The notes below the pieces were generated by a model. The model was not told the DNA's origin. It ran no database searches and saw only the letters and a program-made list of their open reading frames with translations. The translations under genes and the position numbers were made by a program. Shown here in pieces: positions 9,602-18,217 of a stretch of 64,000 bases of DNA (positions within the stretch are counted from its first letter, which is position 1; every line of letters begins with the position of its first letter). This DNA comes from Rhizobiaceae bacterium (GTDB lineage Bacteria; Pseudomonadota; Alphaproteobacteria; Rhizobiales; Rhizobiaceae), in contig JAESUH010000011.1 of the NCBI GenBank assembly GCA_016763155.1, positions 1 through 64,000 of the forward strand, read 5' to 3'.

Positions 9602-9630
9602 AAAAAAAGGCCGGTTTAAAAAAACCGACC
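9602..9630 (-). terminator. Rho-independent terminator on the minus strand
   Basis: Read on the minus strand, GGTCGGTTT-TTTT-AAACCGGCC forms a 9-bp stem (one G-U pair) followed by seven T. It is 51 bases after the stop of the 45-residue ORF and before the rhodanese start. It closes a transcript that can only contain the small ORF, which is the main support for that gene. Confidence 0.85.
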
Positions 9631-9680
9631 TTTGAATTTATGAGGAACCAGCGCTATTTGGCGATTCCTATTTAAAATCT

Positions 9681-9818
9681 TTATTGTGTAGCGATTGTGA
9701 TCACTTCAGGGACGCTTAACATGTTTGCCGCCAAGAATACCACACCGAAAATCGCTATGGCAGTAAAAGCTACCGTCCACACCGAGCGTTCCGCTCTTTC
9801 ATCCATAGATAAGTCCAT
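9681..9818 (-). CDS. Small single-span membrane protein, 45 residues (not in ORF track)
   Basis: I translated MDLSMDERAERSVWTVAFTA and then a hydrophobic run (IAIFGVVFLAANML) ending PEVITIATQ. It has one membrane segment at about residues 13-33 and a charged, acidic N-terminus. The start is ATG 9818, with a weak AGGGCGA upstream; an internal Met at position 5 is an alternative. An autonomous terminator lies 51 bases downstream, so it is probably a monocistronic gene. I do not recognise a family. Small single-span proteins often bind larger membrane complexes, but nothing here says which. Confidence 0.6.
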   Translation of the reverse strand: MDLSMDERAERSVWTVAFTAIAIFGVVFLAANMLSVPEVITIATQ

Positions 9819-10094
9819 TTCGCCCTGTCAACTTTGCCGAATTATTCCGGCGATTTTTTTGTTTCTATACATTTGACCACCGCTCTTCGCAAGTGCAAAA
9901 GTGACAATATTGCGGCGCAGCATTCATGGCTGTTATGCAGCAACCGCATGGAACGTTTAAAACCTGTGCCTGAACACGCCTTTGGAACGGCTAATCCAGA
10001 ATTCCACGAGAAATTGTGTTGGATAATTACGACAATTTAGTCATAATCGTCTGTGGATCAATACTAAACAGAATCCAAAATCCGTGAGCGTTTT

Positions 10095-10784
10095 ATGAAA
10101 TTATTTGATATTTTTACGATGTTAGACTTCGCTGCTCTGTGGTATTTCCTCATGTGCTGGATCGTGTTCTCGCTGATTACAGATATCAGCAGGTTCAAAA
10201 AGCACAGCATTTCCTATGCCATGAATGAGCAACGCAAAAAATGGATGAACGTTATGGCCAACCGGGAATTGCGCATGGTCGATACTGCAATCATTGCTGG
10301 CCTTCAGCAAGGAACCGCCTTTTTTGCGTCCTCCTGTCTGCTGGCAATTGGTGGTTGTTTTGCTTTGGTGAGTGCGGTCCAGGATCTGGCAGGCTTATTT
10401 AGTGTGGACCCCATATTGAAGGACACTTTGGTGGCGGGGCTGGAACTCAAGTTACTTGGTTTGACAGCTATTTTTGCCTATAGCTTTTTCAAATTCGGCT
10501 GGGCCTATCGCCTGTTTAATTATTGCTCCATCATTATTGGCGCAACCCCACACCGGGCAGATGATACTCCCGACGAGATGGCCATCCAGATCAATAAAGC
10601 TACCGAAATCAACGTATTAGGCGGAAAGCATTTCAATTCTGGCCTGCGAGGAATATTTTTTGGGCTTGGTTACATCGGCTGGTTTATCGGCCCATGGATG
10701 TTTGTGGCAACGACCACGCTTATCCTTGTAGTGATGGTGCGCCGACAATTCTTCTCCAAAGCCAGTGCCATTGTACAATTATAG
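10095..10784 (+). CDS. DUF599 family membrane protein
   Basis: A 229-residue integral membrane protein recognised as DUF599. The N-terminal helix (DFAALWYFLMCWIVFSLITD) is followed by a cytosolic stretch with the characteristic RELRMVDTAIIAGLQQGTAFF, then three further hydrophobic segments. Function unknown. It is followed after 21 bases by a DUF1624 protein, and then by an ICMT-like protein, all on the plus strand, suggesting one operon of membrane proteins. The 276 bases upstream hold the divergent promoters for this gene and the 45-residue ORF; I see no clear motif there. Confidence 0.8.
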   Translation: MKLFDIFTMLDFAALWYFLMCWIVFSLITDISRFKKHSISYAMNEQRKKWMNVMANRELRMVDTAIIAGLQQGTAFFASSCLLAIGGCFALVSAVQDLAGLFSVDPILKDTLVAGLELKLLGLTAIFAYSFFKFGWAYRLFNYCSIIIGATPHRADDTPDEMAIQINKATEINVLGGKHFNSGLRGIFFGLGYIGWFIGPWMFVATTTLILVVMVRRQFFSKASAIVQL

Positions 10785-10805
10785 GGCACGGATGCAGACC
10801 GTTCG

Positions 10806-11564
10806 ATGACAAAAAAAGTGCGAAAGCAGAAAACCAGAATTGCCCTAATCGATCTTGCGCGAGGAATCGCTTTGATATCGATGGCAATATTCCATTTCAA
10901 TTTTGATCTGGAACTGTTTCGGCTGGTAGATCATGGCTATATCAGCCAGTTCCACTGGGTGATGTTTGCCCGAATCATTGCTGCAAGCTTTTTGATTCTT
11001 GTGGGCTTTTCTCTCATGCTTTCTAGCGTTAACGGCATGAACTGGCCTTCCTTTTGGGTCCGCCAGCTGAAAGTGACTGTCGCCGCCTTAATCATCACGA
11101 TTGCAACTTTTTACGCCATTCCGAGCGGTTACATTTTCTTCGGCATCCTGCATCAAATCGCGCTTGCCAGCCTGCTAGGATTGCTATTTTTGCGGTTGCC
11201 ATGGGGCGTAGTGGTGACCTTTGCCCTGTTTTTCCTGCTTGCTCGTGACCAAATGCGCTCAGAATTATTTAATGCGCCGTGGTGGTGGTGGAGTGGCCTG
11301 TCACAGTCTGTTCCACCCACAAGTGATTATGAACCGGTATTTCCATGGTTTGGCTGGGTATTGGTGGGAATCGCAATGGCGAAAATTTGCATAAATCGAA
11401 ACTGGCTCTCCCGATTGGCTGACGTAAAGTTTGAGCACCCAAAAACACTGGCACCCTTAGCAAAATTCATGCAATTACTGGGCCGTAACAGCCTCGTTTT
11501 TTATCTTGTGCATCAACCAATTATGATTGGATTGCTATATGTGTATTTGCAAATTACCGCATAA
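10806..11564 (+). CDS. DUF1624 / heparan-alpha-glucosaminide N-acetyltransferase-like membrane protein
   Basis: A 252-residue polytopic protein. The N-terminus has the family signature RIALIDLARGIALISMAIFH, with the His that is catalytic in the acyltransferase relatives. It has about seven hydrophobic segments, including LLFLRLPWGVVVTFALFFLL, and ends with NSLVFYLVHQPIMIGLLY, the usual last helix of the family. Members move acyl groups across the membrane, but the bacterial substrate is not known. It probably sits in one operon with the DUF599 gene upstream. Confidence 0.78.
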   Translation: MTKKVRKQKTRIALIDLARGIALISMAIFHFNFDLELFRLVDHGYISQFHWVMFARIIAASFLILVGFSLMLSSVNGMNWPSFWVRQLKVTVAALIITIATFYAIPSGYIFFGILHQIALASLLGLLFLRLPWGVVVTFALFFLLARDQMRSELFNAPWWWWSGLSQSVPPTSDYEPVFPWFGWVLVGIAMAKICINRNWLSRLADVKFEHPKTLAPLAKFMQLLGRNSLVFYLVHQPIMIGLLYVYLQITA

Positions 11565-11608
11565 GATTGTTTGATAGTAACAGTACAAATACGATTACGG
11601 AGCGTAAG

Positions 11609-12073
11609 ATGGAAAAACCAAATACCATTCCCTGGCCACCAATCATTGTGATCTGTGCGTTGATTACAGGTGTGTTGCTTCAGTATATCTATCCCCTTCC
11701 CTGGCTGTCGGGGGTTGCGTCCGAACTTGCCTTTGGGCTCGGTCTGTTACTAGCAGCCGTGGCAATTACCATTATCATCTCCACGATCAAGACACTTTCC
11801 AAACACAGCACCACCGTGCACCCGACAAAATCTGCCAGCCATCTGGTGACCTCCGGCCCGTTTTCTTTCTCAAGGAACCCAATCTATCTGGCAAATGTGT
11901 GCCTGCTTTTTGCAGTGGGGCTTTTGTTTGGGGTTGTTTGGCTATTCATAACAGCCATTGCAGCAGGTTTTGCCACGCAAAAACTAGCGATCGAACGCGA
12001 AGAAGCTCATTTGGAGCATAGATTTGGTAGAGCGTGGCGCCATTACCGCAAAACAGCACGCCGCTGGATTTAG
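11609..12073 (+). CDS. Isoprenylcysteine carboxyl methyltransferase-like membrane protein
   Basis: A 154-residue membrane protein. The ORF track begins at a TTG (11567), but ATG 11609 has ACGGAG six bases upstream and starts MEKPNTIPWPP, so I use it. The C-terminal half carries the ICMT/PEMT-type motif: TSGPFSFSRNPIYLAN, then IEREEAHLEHRFGRAWRHY, which in relatives binds SAM and forms the methyl transfer site. The substrate is unknown, since bacteria usually lack prenylated proteins; lipid or small thiol targets are possible. The stop codon overlaps a dispersed palindrome. Confidence 0.82.
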   Translation: MEKPNTIPWPPIIVICALITGVLLQYIYPLPWLSGVASELAFGLGLLLAAVAITIIISTIKTLSKHSTTVHPTKSASHLVTSGPFSFSRNPIYLANVCLLFAVGLLFGVVWLFITAIAAGFATQKLAIEREEAHLEHRFGRAWRHYRKTARRWI

Positions 12074-12118
12074 AGCAAAATCTGAAAAGTGGTGACCAGT
12101 TTTCGGATAAATTATGCG
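12072..12118. repeat. Degenerate copy of the dispersed rhizobial palindrome
   Basis: An imperfect inverted repeat with arms ATCTGAAAAGTGG and CCAGTTTTCGGAT (two mismatches, one a possible G-U pair) around TGA, flanked by GAGCA and ATGC. It matches the pattern of the intergenic palindrome I know from Rhizobium, Agrobacterium and Brucella relatives (GATCCGAAAAGTGG ... CCGGTTTTCGG). It lies between convergent genes, where it may act as a bidirectional terminator-like structure. It supports a Rhizobiales origin. Confidence 0.7.
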
Positions 12119-12143
12119 TTAAAATAAACAGATAGGCGCTTTA

Positions 12144-12545
12144 TCAGCGCCCTACGCCAAGTTCTGCCAGTCGTTGCAACACCTGATCCTCAACTTGTTC
12201 CAGTTCGGCCATGGTTTCGTTGATATCCAGCCGCTTTTGCTCAAGTTCTGCACGTTTTTCCGAAACTTTTCCAACCAGCATCCGCAATTGGCCTTCTTCG
12301 CCAGGCGGTTGCTTATACATGGCCAGAATTTCGCGAATTTCAGCAATGGTAAATCCCAAACGTTTGCCGCGCAGGATGGTCATTAGCAAACGTCGATCGG
12401 ACGGGCGAAACAGTCTTGTGCGCCCTTTGCGGGCTGGCTTGATCAATCCCTCATCTTCGTAAAACCGAATGGTGCGCGTCGACACACCAAATTCTCGGGT
12501 TAACTCAGAAATTGTATAAAACTCTTTTGGTTCAGGAACGTTCAC
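12144..12545 (-). CDS. MerR family transcriptional regulator (LiuR-like)
   Basis: 133 residues, GTG start. The winged helix-turn-helix is at residues 9-75 (YTISELTREFGVSTRTIRFYEDEGLI, then GRTRLFRPSDRRLL). It is followed by RLGFTIAEIREIL and a long coiled coil (about 95-130) for dimerisation. There is no metal-binding Cys, so it is not a metal or SoxR sensor. The sequence resembles the subgroup that controls branched-chain amino acid and fatty acid catabolism (LiuR), but no such genes are in view. A LiuR-like palindrome lies 48 bases upstream of its own start, suggesting autoregulation. Subgroup placement is inference. Confidence 0.85.
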   Translation of the reverse strand: MNVPEPKEFYTISELTREFGVSTRTIRFYEDEGLIKPARKGRTRLFRPSDRRLLMTILRGKRLGFTIAEIREILAMYKQPPGEEGQLRMLVGKVSEKRAELEQKRLDINETMAELEQVEDQVLQRLAELGVGR

Positions 12546-12564
12546 ACGGGCCAGCTTTCATTAG

Positions 12565-12580
12565 TGTCTTAGTCAAGACA
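12565..12580. promoter_or_regulatory. Inverted repeat in the merR leader
   Basis: TGTCTT-AGTC-AAGACA, with 6-bp perfect arms and a 4-base spacer, lies 20 bases upstream of the GTG start of the MerR gene. It could be a second operator or a small leader hairpin. Only the symmetry is seen. Confidence 0.4.
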
Positions 12581-12592
12581 GGGATAGAGAAG

Positions 12593-12608
12593 TTTACGTA
12601 AAAGTCAA
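12593..12608 (-). promoter_or_regulatory. Predicted LiuR/MerR-type operator with -35 element
   Basis: Read on the minus strand, TTGACTTTTACGTAAA contains the 10-bp palindrome TTTACGTAAA directly after a TTGACT -35-like hexamer. MerR regulators bind between -35 and -10, so the placement fits. It closely matches the LiuR-type consensus I recall (TTGACGTTTACGTAAA), with one change. A clear -10 is not seen. Confidence 0.5.
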
Positions 12609-12674
12609 TTAAACCGGCGAGACTTTTACTACCTGCCCTATGTCCGGCCTGTGCCCGTCTAATGAAATCACAGT

Positions 12675-14081
12675 CTACACCAGTAAAAGTGAGGCCAATC
12701 CCAAGAATGCAAAGAACCCGAATACATCGGTAACTGTTGTCACAAATACGCTTGATGCAATGGCAGGATCTGCATCCAGCCGATCCAGTAAAAGCGGAAT
12801 TGAAATACCGGCAATGGCAGCGCACACCATATTAAACATCATCGCCGCAGCAATGACCCCACCAAGTTGCGGTGAATCAAACCAAATTCCTGAAACCACA
12901 CCGATGATTACCGCAAATACGACACCGTTTAATACGCCCACCAAAAATTCACGGCGAATAATGCGACCCGCATTATAAATATCAATATCACGCATCGCGA
13001 TGGCGCGAACGGCTACTGTCATGGTCTGGGTGCCAGCATTGCCCCCCATGGAGGCAACAATGGGCATGAGGATTGCCAGTGCAACCATTTCCTGCAAGGT
13101 TGCATCAAACAGGCCAATGACAAAGGAGGCCAGTATGGCGGTGGCAAGATTGACCAGCAACCACGGTATGCGTGACTGGGCGATTGCCCAAAAAGAATCA
13201 GATAATTCCTCATCTCCAACACCTGCCAGCAATTTAATATCTTCATCCGCCTCTTGATGGATAACATCCACCACATCATCAATGGTCAGCACCCCTACCA
13301 GCCGATTATTCTCATCAACCACCGCAGCAGAAAGCAAATCATACTGCTCAAACATGTGGGCAGCCTCTTCCTGATCCAGATTGGCATCAACCGAGTGAAG
13401 CGTCTCCCCCATTATTGTTTTGATTAATTCATCACGCGAACTGCGCAAAATTGCATCCAGCGTTACCGATCCGTGCAAACCAAATGCAGGTCCAATGACA
13501 AACACCTCATGGAATCGATCCGGCAACTCTGTATGAGCACGCATATGGTCGATTGTTTGCCCGACACTCCAAAACTCAGGCACAGCAACCAGCTCGGTCT
13601 GCATTCGACGACCAGCGGATTCTACCGGATAGTCCAGAGAACGGCGCAGTCTTTGTCGTGCCTCGAAGGGCAATATCGCCAGAATTTCTTCCTGATCCGA
13701 CTGCTCCATATCCTCAAGAATGTACACAGCATCATCGGAATCTATTTCCTGAACGCCTTCAGCAATCTGCTCATTGGGCAGTGCATTCACAATGCCCAGA
13801 CGGATCGCCTCATCCACCTCAGTAAGTGAGGATAGATCAAAGTCTTCTGCGGCAAGTTCAACTAACTGGTTGCGCTGTAAGGGATTTAGCGCTTCGAGCA
13901 AATCCCCAAGCTCTGACCCATGCAGATCTTCGATAGTGGATAGCAATTGATTGGCATCCCCGCCCTCCAATTGCTTAACGACATTCCTCACAAAACTATT
14001 CAGAAGAACGCCATCTTCATCATAGATGGTCACTTCCAAGGCCAAATCTTCCGGATTTTCGTGGTCTTTCATCTTTTCCAT
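12675..14081 (-). CDS. mgtE: Magnesium transporter MgtE
   Basis: Mg2+ channel of the inner membrane, gated by cytosolic Mg2+. Order: N-terminal superhelical domain (LEALNPLQRNQLVELAAEDF), a CBS pair (ending VVDENNRLVGVLTIDDVVDVI), a connecting helix, and five membrane segments with the pore motif ASMGGNAGTQTMTVAVRAIA. The ORF runs to a GTG at 14216 (513 residues), but the added 45 residues are unlike the family, so I start at ATG 14081 (468 residues), close to the usual length. Neither start has a good ribosome binding site. It lies 130 bases upstream of merR on the same strand. Confidence 0.92.
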   Translation of the reverse strand: MEKMKDHENPEDLALEVTIYDEDGVLLNSFVRNVVKQLEGGDANQLLSTIEDLHGSELGDLLEALNPLQRNQLVELAAEDFDLSSLTEVDEAIRLGIVNALPNEQIAEGVQEIDSDDAVYILEDMEQSDQEEILAILPFEARQRLRRSLDYPVESAGRRMQTELVAVPEFWSVGQTIDHMRAHTELPDRFHEVFVIGPAFGLHGSVTLDAILRSSRDELIKTIMGETLHSVDANLDQEEAAHMFEQYDLLSAAVVDENNRLVGVLTIDDVVDVIHQEADEDIKLLAGVGDEELSDSFWAIAQSRIPWLLVNLATAILASFVIGLFDATLQEMVALAILMPIVASMGGNAGTQTMTVAVRAIAMRDIDIYNAGRIIRREFLVGVLNGVVFAVIIGVVSGIWFDSPQLGGVIAAAMMFNMVCAAIAGISIPLLLDRLDADPAIASSVFVTTVTDVFGFFAFLGLASLLLV

Positions 14082-14282
14082 AACCGGCCAATAAATGTGG
14101 GGAATGGCCCCAATTTGTTTGAGTTCAACATAAGGCGGGAATGCATCCTTTGACAACCGAGACTTATGTGGCGCAAACAAATATTTTCCTGTGCGAATTA
14201 CCCCTTGTAAAACCACATCATTGGGTGCTAAAGAGCTGCAAATGCGCCCTTATGGTTTTCCAAAATGGGTGTTTCGATGTTT

Positions 14283-14367
<85 letters not shown>

Positions 14368-14488
14368 CACATCGAAATTGAAAAAGCAATTCTCAGGAAA
14401 TTGCCCGGGAAATCAGGGTATTGCCAATCCGGCAAAAAAAGCCTGGCTATGATCTGGCCGGCTAAAACAGTTAGACAGGTGCAAAACT

Positions 14489-15844
14489 ATGCAAGTTACT
14501 GAAACGCTAAATGAAGGCCTTCAGCGCGAACTGAAAATTACCGTTCCTAAAGCGGATATGGTTGCACGCCTGGACGAGCGCCTGAACCAGATGAAATCTC
14601 AGGTTCAGATCAATGGCTTTCGTCAGGGAAAAGTTCCAACCAGTCATTTGAAAAAAGTTTACGGCGAACAGGCCATGGCTGAAATCGTAAATGATTTCAT
14701 CAACAATCGCTCAGGCGAAGTGTTGAAAGAGCGCGAAGAGCGCCCAGCCCAACAGCCAGAAATCTCCATGACGGAAGACGAAGCCCAAGCTAAGGAAATC
14801 CTGGCTGGCAATGCAGATTTTGAATACACCATGTCATATGAAGTGATGCCGGAAATTAATGCTCCGGAACTTGAAAAACTCAAAATTAACCGCCCCGTTG
14901 CTGAAACCACTGAAAAAGAAGTGGAAGAGCAGGTTGAACGTATCGCTGAGAGCGCGCGTCAATATGAAGAGAAAAAAGGCAAGTCTGCAGACGGCGACCG
15001 CATTACCATGAATTATCTTGGTAAAATCGACGGCGAACCATTTGAAGGTGGCGCAGACGACAATGCTCAACTCATACTTGGCTCAGGCCAGTTCATCCCA
15101 GGCTTTGAAGACCAGTTGGTCGGCAAAAAAGCCGATGATGAAACAGTTGTTAAAGTAAGCTTCCCGGATGATTACAGCGCGGCCCAGCTTGCTGGCAAAA
15201 ATGCTGAATTCGACGTGAAGGTGATCAAGGTTGAAAAACCAAGCAAACTGGAAATCAACGATGAGCTTGCAAAACAGCTTGGTGTTGAAACAGCTGACCA
15301 ATTGCGTGAAGTTGTTCGTGGCCAAATTGAAAGCCAATACGGTTCATTTACCCGCGCAAAGGTAAAACGTCAGGTTCTCGACCTATTGGACGAAAAAACC
15401 GAAATGGAACTACCCAAGAAAATGGTTGAACAAGAGTTCACCAATATCTGGGGCCAGGTTGAAGCTGAAATGGAACGCTCTGGTAAGAGCTTCGAAGACG
15501 AAGACACCACAGAAAAAGAATCACGCGAAGAATACCAGAAACTGGCAGAACGCCGTGTTCGGGTTGGGCTGGTTCTGGCTGATATTGGCGAAAAAGCCGA
15601 AATTCAGGTGAGCGAAGAAGAAATGCAGGCTGCTGTTTATAAGCAAATTCAGCAATATCCAGGCCAAGAGCAAGAAGTGATGGATTATTTCAAGAACCAT
15701 TCAGATGCAATTGCCGGTCTTCGTGCTCCCATTTATGAAGATAAAGTAATTGATTTCATTATGGAAAAAGCTGAAGTCACCGATAAAAAGGTGAGCAAAG
15801 AAGAGCTAATGAAAGAAGATGACGACGACGACATCAAATCATAA
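14489..15844 (+). CDS. tig: Trigger factor (ribosome-associated chaperone, peptidyl-prolyl isomerase)
   Basis: Binds the ribosome exit tunnel and holds nascent chains. 451 residues, normal length. The N-terminal ribosome-binding domain contains GFRQGKVPTSHLKKVYG (signature GFRxGKxP). The FKBP-type isomerase domain is at about 160-245 (GDRITMNYLGKIDGEPFEGG, GSGQFIPGFEDQLVG). The helical C-terminal substrate cradle extends to an acidic tail (EDDDDDIKS). Monocistronic, with a strong terminator. Confidence 0.97.
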   Translation: MQVTETLNEGLQRELKITVPKADMVARLDERLNQMKSQVQINGFRQGKVPTSHLKKVYGEQAMAEIVNDFINNRSGEVLKEREERPAQQPEISMTEDEAQAKEILAGNADFEYTMSYEVMPEINAPELEKLKINRPVAETTEKEVEEQVERIAESARQYEEKKGKSADGDRITMNYLGKIDGEPFEGGADDNAQLILGSGQFIPGFEDQLVGKKADDETVVKVSFPDDYSAAQLAGKNAEFDVKVIKVEKPSKLEINDELAKQLGVETADQLREVVRGQIESQYGSFTRAKVKRQVLDLLDEKTEMELPKKMVEQEFTNIWGQVEAEMERSGKSFEDEDTTEKESREEYQKLAERRVRVGLVLADIGEKAEIQVSEEEMQAAVYKQIQQYPGQEQEVMDYFKNHSDAIAGLRAPIYEDKVIDFIMEKAEVTDKKVSKEELMKEDDDDDIKS

Positions 15845-15872
15845 GATGTCAAAATCTCTTTCAATATAAAAT

Positions 15873-15897
15873 TGGCCCCTGAAGGGGCCATTTTTTT
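15873..15897 (+). terminator. Rho-independent terminator after tig
   Basis: TGGCCCC-TGAA-GGGGCCA makes a perfect 7-bp stem with a UGAA tetraloop, followed by seven T. It lies 29 bases after the tig stop. Confidence 0.95.
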
Positions 15898-15966
15898 GTC
15901 TGCAATTCAGAAAAGCAGACTTCGGAAGGGGCAAAAATCAACAGACCTTACCCCTAAGCCTTATCC

Positions 15967-16302
15967 CTAGCTCTTTTGAGATCCCTTATTGGCGCAATTG
16001 CGGCACAAATGCGTATGAGGCAACAAATCCAGCCTGGCATCCAATATATCGTTGTCACATTGGGTGCATCGCCCATAAGTGCCATTCTCAATGCGTTCCA
16101 GAGCAGCCGTGACCATTGAAATTTCAAGCAGGCCTGAATTGCCCATGCTCTCCATAACCTCGTCACCTTCCCGCTCGGCTGAACGATCTTCCCAATCCTG
16201 AGACATAGGCTTATCCAGCTCATGTTCAATCGTGCCCAATCGGGTCTCAAGTTCATTTAGACGCTGGGTCAATTGTTCTTTTCGTTCTTGAATGGTTGGC
16301 AT
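15967..16302 (-). CDS. TraR/DksA family zinc-finger protein
   Basis: 111 residues: an N-terminal coiled coil (about 5-35, ERKEQLTQRLNELETRL) and a C-terminal four-Cys zinc finger, CTQCDNDI ... LCRNC. Between them is GTYGRCTQCD, typical of the family. DksA-type proteins enter the RNA polymerase secondary channel and modulate transcription, often with ppGpp. This short form lacks the full-length DksA coiled coil and is closer to the small family members of alphaproteobacteria, so it may have another role. It is divergent from the FBT gene; the 279-base gap holds an FNR-like box. Confidence 0.85.
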   Translation of the reverse strand: MPTIQERKEQLTQRLNELETRLGTIEHELDKPMSQDWEDRSAEREGDEVMESMGNSGLLEISMVTAALERIENGTYGRCTQCDNDILDARLDLLPHTHLCRNCANKGSQKS

Positions 16303-16456
16303 TTTTTAAGACCTTTACGAGTTGGACGTATACACAAGCACAATACCTGCAAAATATGGCAACTATGTCCCGACTGATATTTCCATCAATTTCAGGGGTA
16401 TAACTCGCCAAATTCAATTTTTCTCTGTTTAAATCTAGTTGCCATCTTCCCCTATC

Positions 16457-16501
16457 GCTTTGACGCAAGTCAAAGCCCCTGCAATTGTTTAATCCTATAA
16501 A
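16457..16501 (+). promoter_or_regulatory. FNR/FixK-type class II promoter upstream of the FBT-VIT genes
   Basis: A perfect inverted repeat GCTTTGAC-GCAA-GTCAAAGC (16457-16476) contains TTGAC-N4-GTCAA, the form bound by FNR/FixK/DNR regulators. A TATAAA -10 lies at 16496-16501. With transcription starting 7 bases later (16508), the box centre is at -41.5, the classic class II activation position. The FBT start codon is at 16582. The sequence and spacing are seen; activation under low oxygen or NO is inferred. A role for the divergent DksA-like gene is also possible. Confidence 0.7.
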
Positions 16502-16581
16502 ATCAGCCGCTACAATTGAACACATCTTGGGATTATTCTAAATTTAGCGGTAGATAGTAAAAGAGCGAGTTCATAGCGATC

Positions 16582-18210
16582 ATGCCAATTGCATCAAAAG
16601 AACACCCAGCAGATCCAGATACTGGATTGTTTAGCCAATTGCGCTGGTCCTATTTACCCCCGTTAATGGTGTATCTGGCCGCAGGAATTTCCGGGCTGAC
16701 GGCCATTGTTGGAACCTTCTTCGTCAAAGACTATTTGGGACTATCCGCCACATTCCTTGCAGGGCTCGCTTTTTGGGCAGGCATTCCATGGGCCCTAAAA
16801 ATGCCCCTTGGCCACTTCGTCGACCTGATCTGGCGCTGGAAATTCATAATGGTCTATGTGGGCGCAGGCCTGATTACGTCTAGCATTTTGATCATGTACG
16901 GCCTGATTAGCCATACAGATCAAATGACTGCATATATGACCATCGAAGCCTGGTTCGTCACCAGCGCCCTGCTAGCACCCATTGGCTATGTGGTGCAAGA
17001 CGTTGTGGCCGACGCCATGACCGTGGAAGCTGTCCCAAACCGTGATGATGAAGGCGTATTGTATTCCGAGCGCCAATCCAAGGCCATGCACACAACCATG
17101 CAAACCCTTGGCAGATTTGCCATTATCGGCGGTTTTGCATTTGTTGCAGCTTTAAACATTTTCATGTTCTCCGGCGTGGAATTCATGACCCAGCCTGAGA
17201 AAATCGAAATTTATTCCAAAATCTATACCGCAGCCCTGATCGTACCCGTGATTTCAGTAGTGGGCGTCATGCTGGGGCAAATGATGTTGCGTAACCGTGC
17301 CAAAACCATGCGCGGCCACGGGATGAAAGAAAAAGAAATCGATTCCCTGCTTTTCCGCACAACCCAGGAAACCAAGCCAAATTGGTGGATATTTGGCGGT
17401 AGCGGCGTGTTTGTTATCTTCACATTGATTATGGGCTTGGGCAATTACGCCTATGGGCAGGAAGTAATTTTCATCGGCTCAATGGCAATTGTATTGTTCC
17501 TCATGTCCCGGCTAATCCGCGAACTGGATCCAAGAGTCGCCCGTGCATTGGTTGGCACAGCCATCATCATTTTCATGTTCCGAGCCACCCCATCACCAGG
17601 TGCTGGTGCCACATGGTTTGAAATTGATGTCCTGGGCTTTGATCAGCAATTCCTGTCTATCCTGAGCCTTTTCACCTCGGGATTAACCCTTATCGGCATG
17701 GTGTTATTGAGGCCCCTAATGGCGACCAAATCAATCGCCTTCATCATCGTGTTTTTGACAATTGCCGCAGGGTTTTTATCCCTGCCAAATATCGGCCTGT
17801 TCTACGGCCTCCATCATTGGACCGAAGCATGGAGTGGCGGCATAATTGATGCGCGTTTCATTGCGATTTTGGATACCGCGATTGAATCGCCATTGGGCCA
17901 AATTGCCATGATCCCGATGTTGGCATGGATCGCCAAAAATGCGCCGGTAAACCTGAAGGCTACTTTCTTTGCTGTAATGGCATCGTTCACCAATCTAGCC
18001 CTTTCGGCCAGTGCATTGTCGACCAAATATCTCAACAAAATTTTCTTTGTTACCCGCGAAGTGAAGGACCGCGTTACCGGTGAAGTTACCACCGAAGCTG
18101 ATTATGGCGAATTAGGCTTGTTATTGATCTCAGCCACCCTAATTATTGTAATACTGCCGCTTGCAGCCGTCATCATCATCCAAAACTCGCGTTTTAAAAC
18201 AACACAATAG
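16582..18210 (+). CDS. Folate-biopterin transporter (FBT/BT1) family MFS protein
   Basis: 542 residues with about 12-14 membrane segments. It matches the FBT/BT1 branch of the MFS by KMPLGHFVDLIWRWKFIMV near residue 75 and VQDVVADAMTVEAVP near 140, a signature region of the branch. Eukaryotic and cyanobacterial members move folates or pterins, but the substrate in alphaproteobacteria is not established. A long loop after TM6 and a charged loop near the C-terminus (REVKDRVTGEVTTE) are present. It is followed seven bases later by a VIT transporter, so they are likely co-transcribed from the FNR-like promoter. Confidence 0.8.
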   Translation: MPIASKEHPADPDTGLFSQLRWSYLPPLMVYLAAGISGLTAIVGTFFVKDYLGLSATFLAGLAFWAGIPWALKMPLGHFVDLIWRWKFIMVYVGAGLITSSILIMYGLISHTDQMTAYMTIEAWFVTSALLAPIGYVVQDVVADAMTVEAVPNRDDEGVLYSERQSKAMHTTMQTLGRFAIIGGFAFVAALNIFMFSGVEFMTQPEKIEIYSKIYTAALIVPVISVVGVMLGQMMLRNRAKTMRGHGMKEKEIDSLLFRTTQETKPNWWIFGGSGVFVIFTLIMGLGNYAYGQEVIFIGSMAIVLFLMSRLIRELDPRVARALVGTAIIIFMFRATPSPGAGATWFEIDVLGFDQQFLSILSLFTSGLTLIGMVLLRPLMATKSIAFIIVFLTIAAGFLSLPNIGLFYGLHHWTEAWSGGIIDARFIAILDTAIESPLGQIAMIPMLAWIAKNAPVNLKATFFAVMASFTNLALSASALSTKYLNKIFFVTREVKDRVTGEVTTEADYGELGLLLISATLIIVILPLAAVIIIQNSRFKTTQ

Positions 18211-18217
18211 GGGAATA

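Noticed and set aside
13019-13282. Minus-strand 87-residue ORF in mgtE
   Set aside because: Alternative frame of a well-supported transporter gene.
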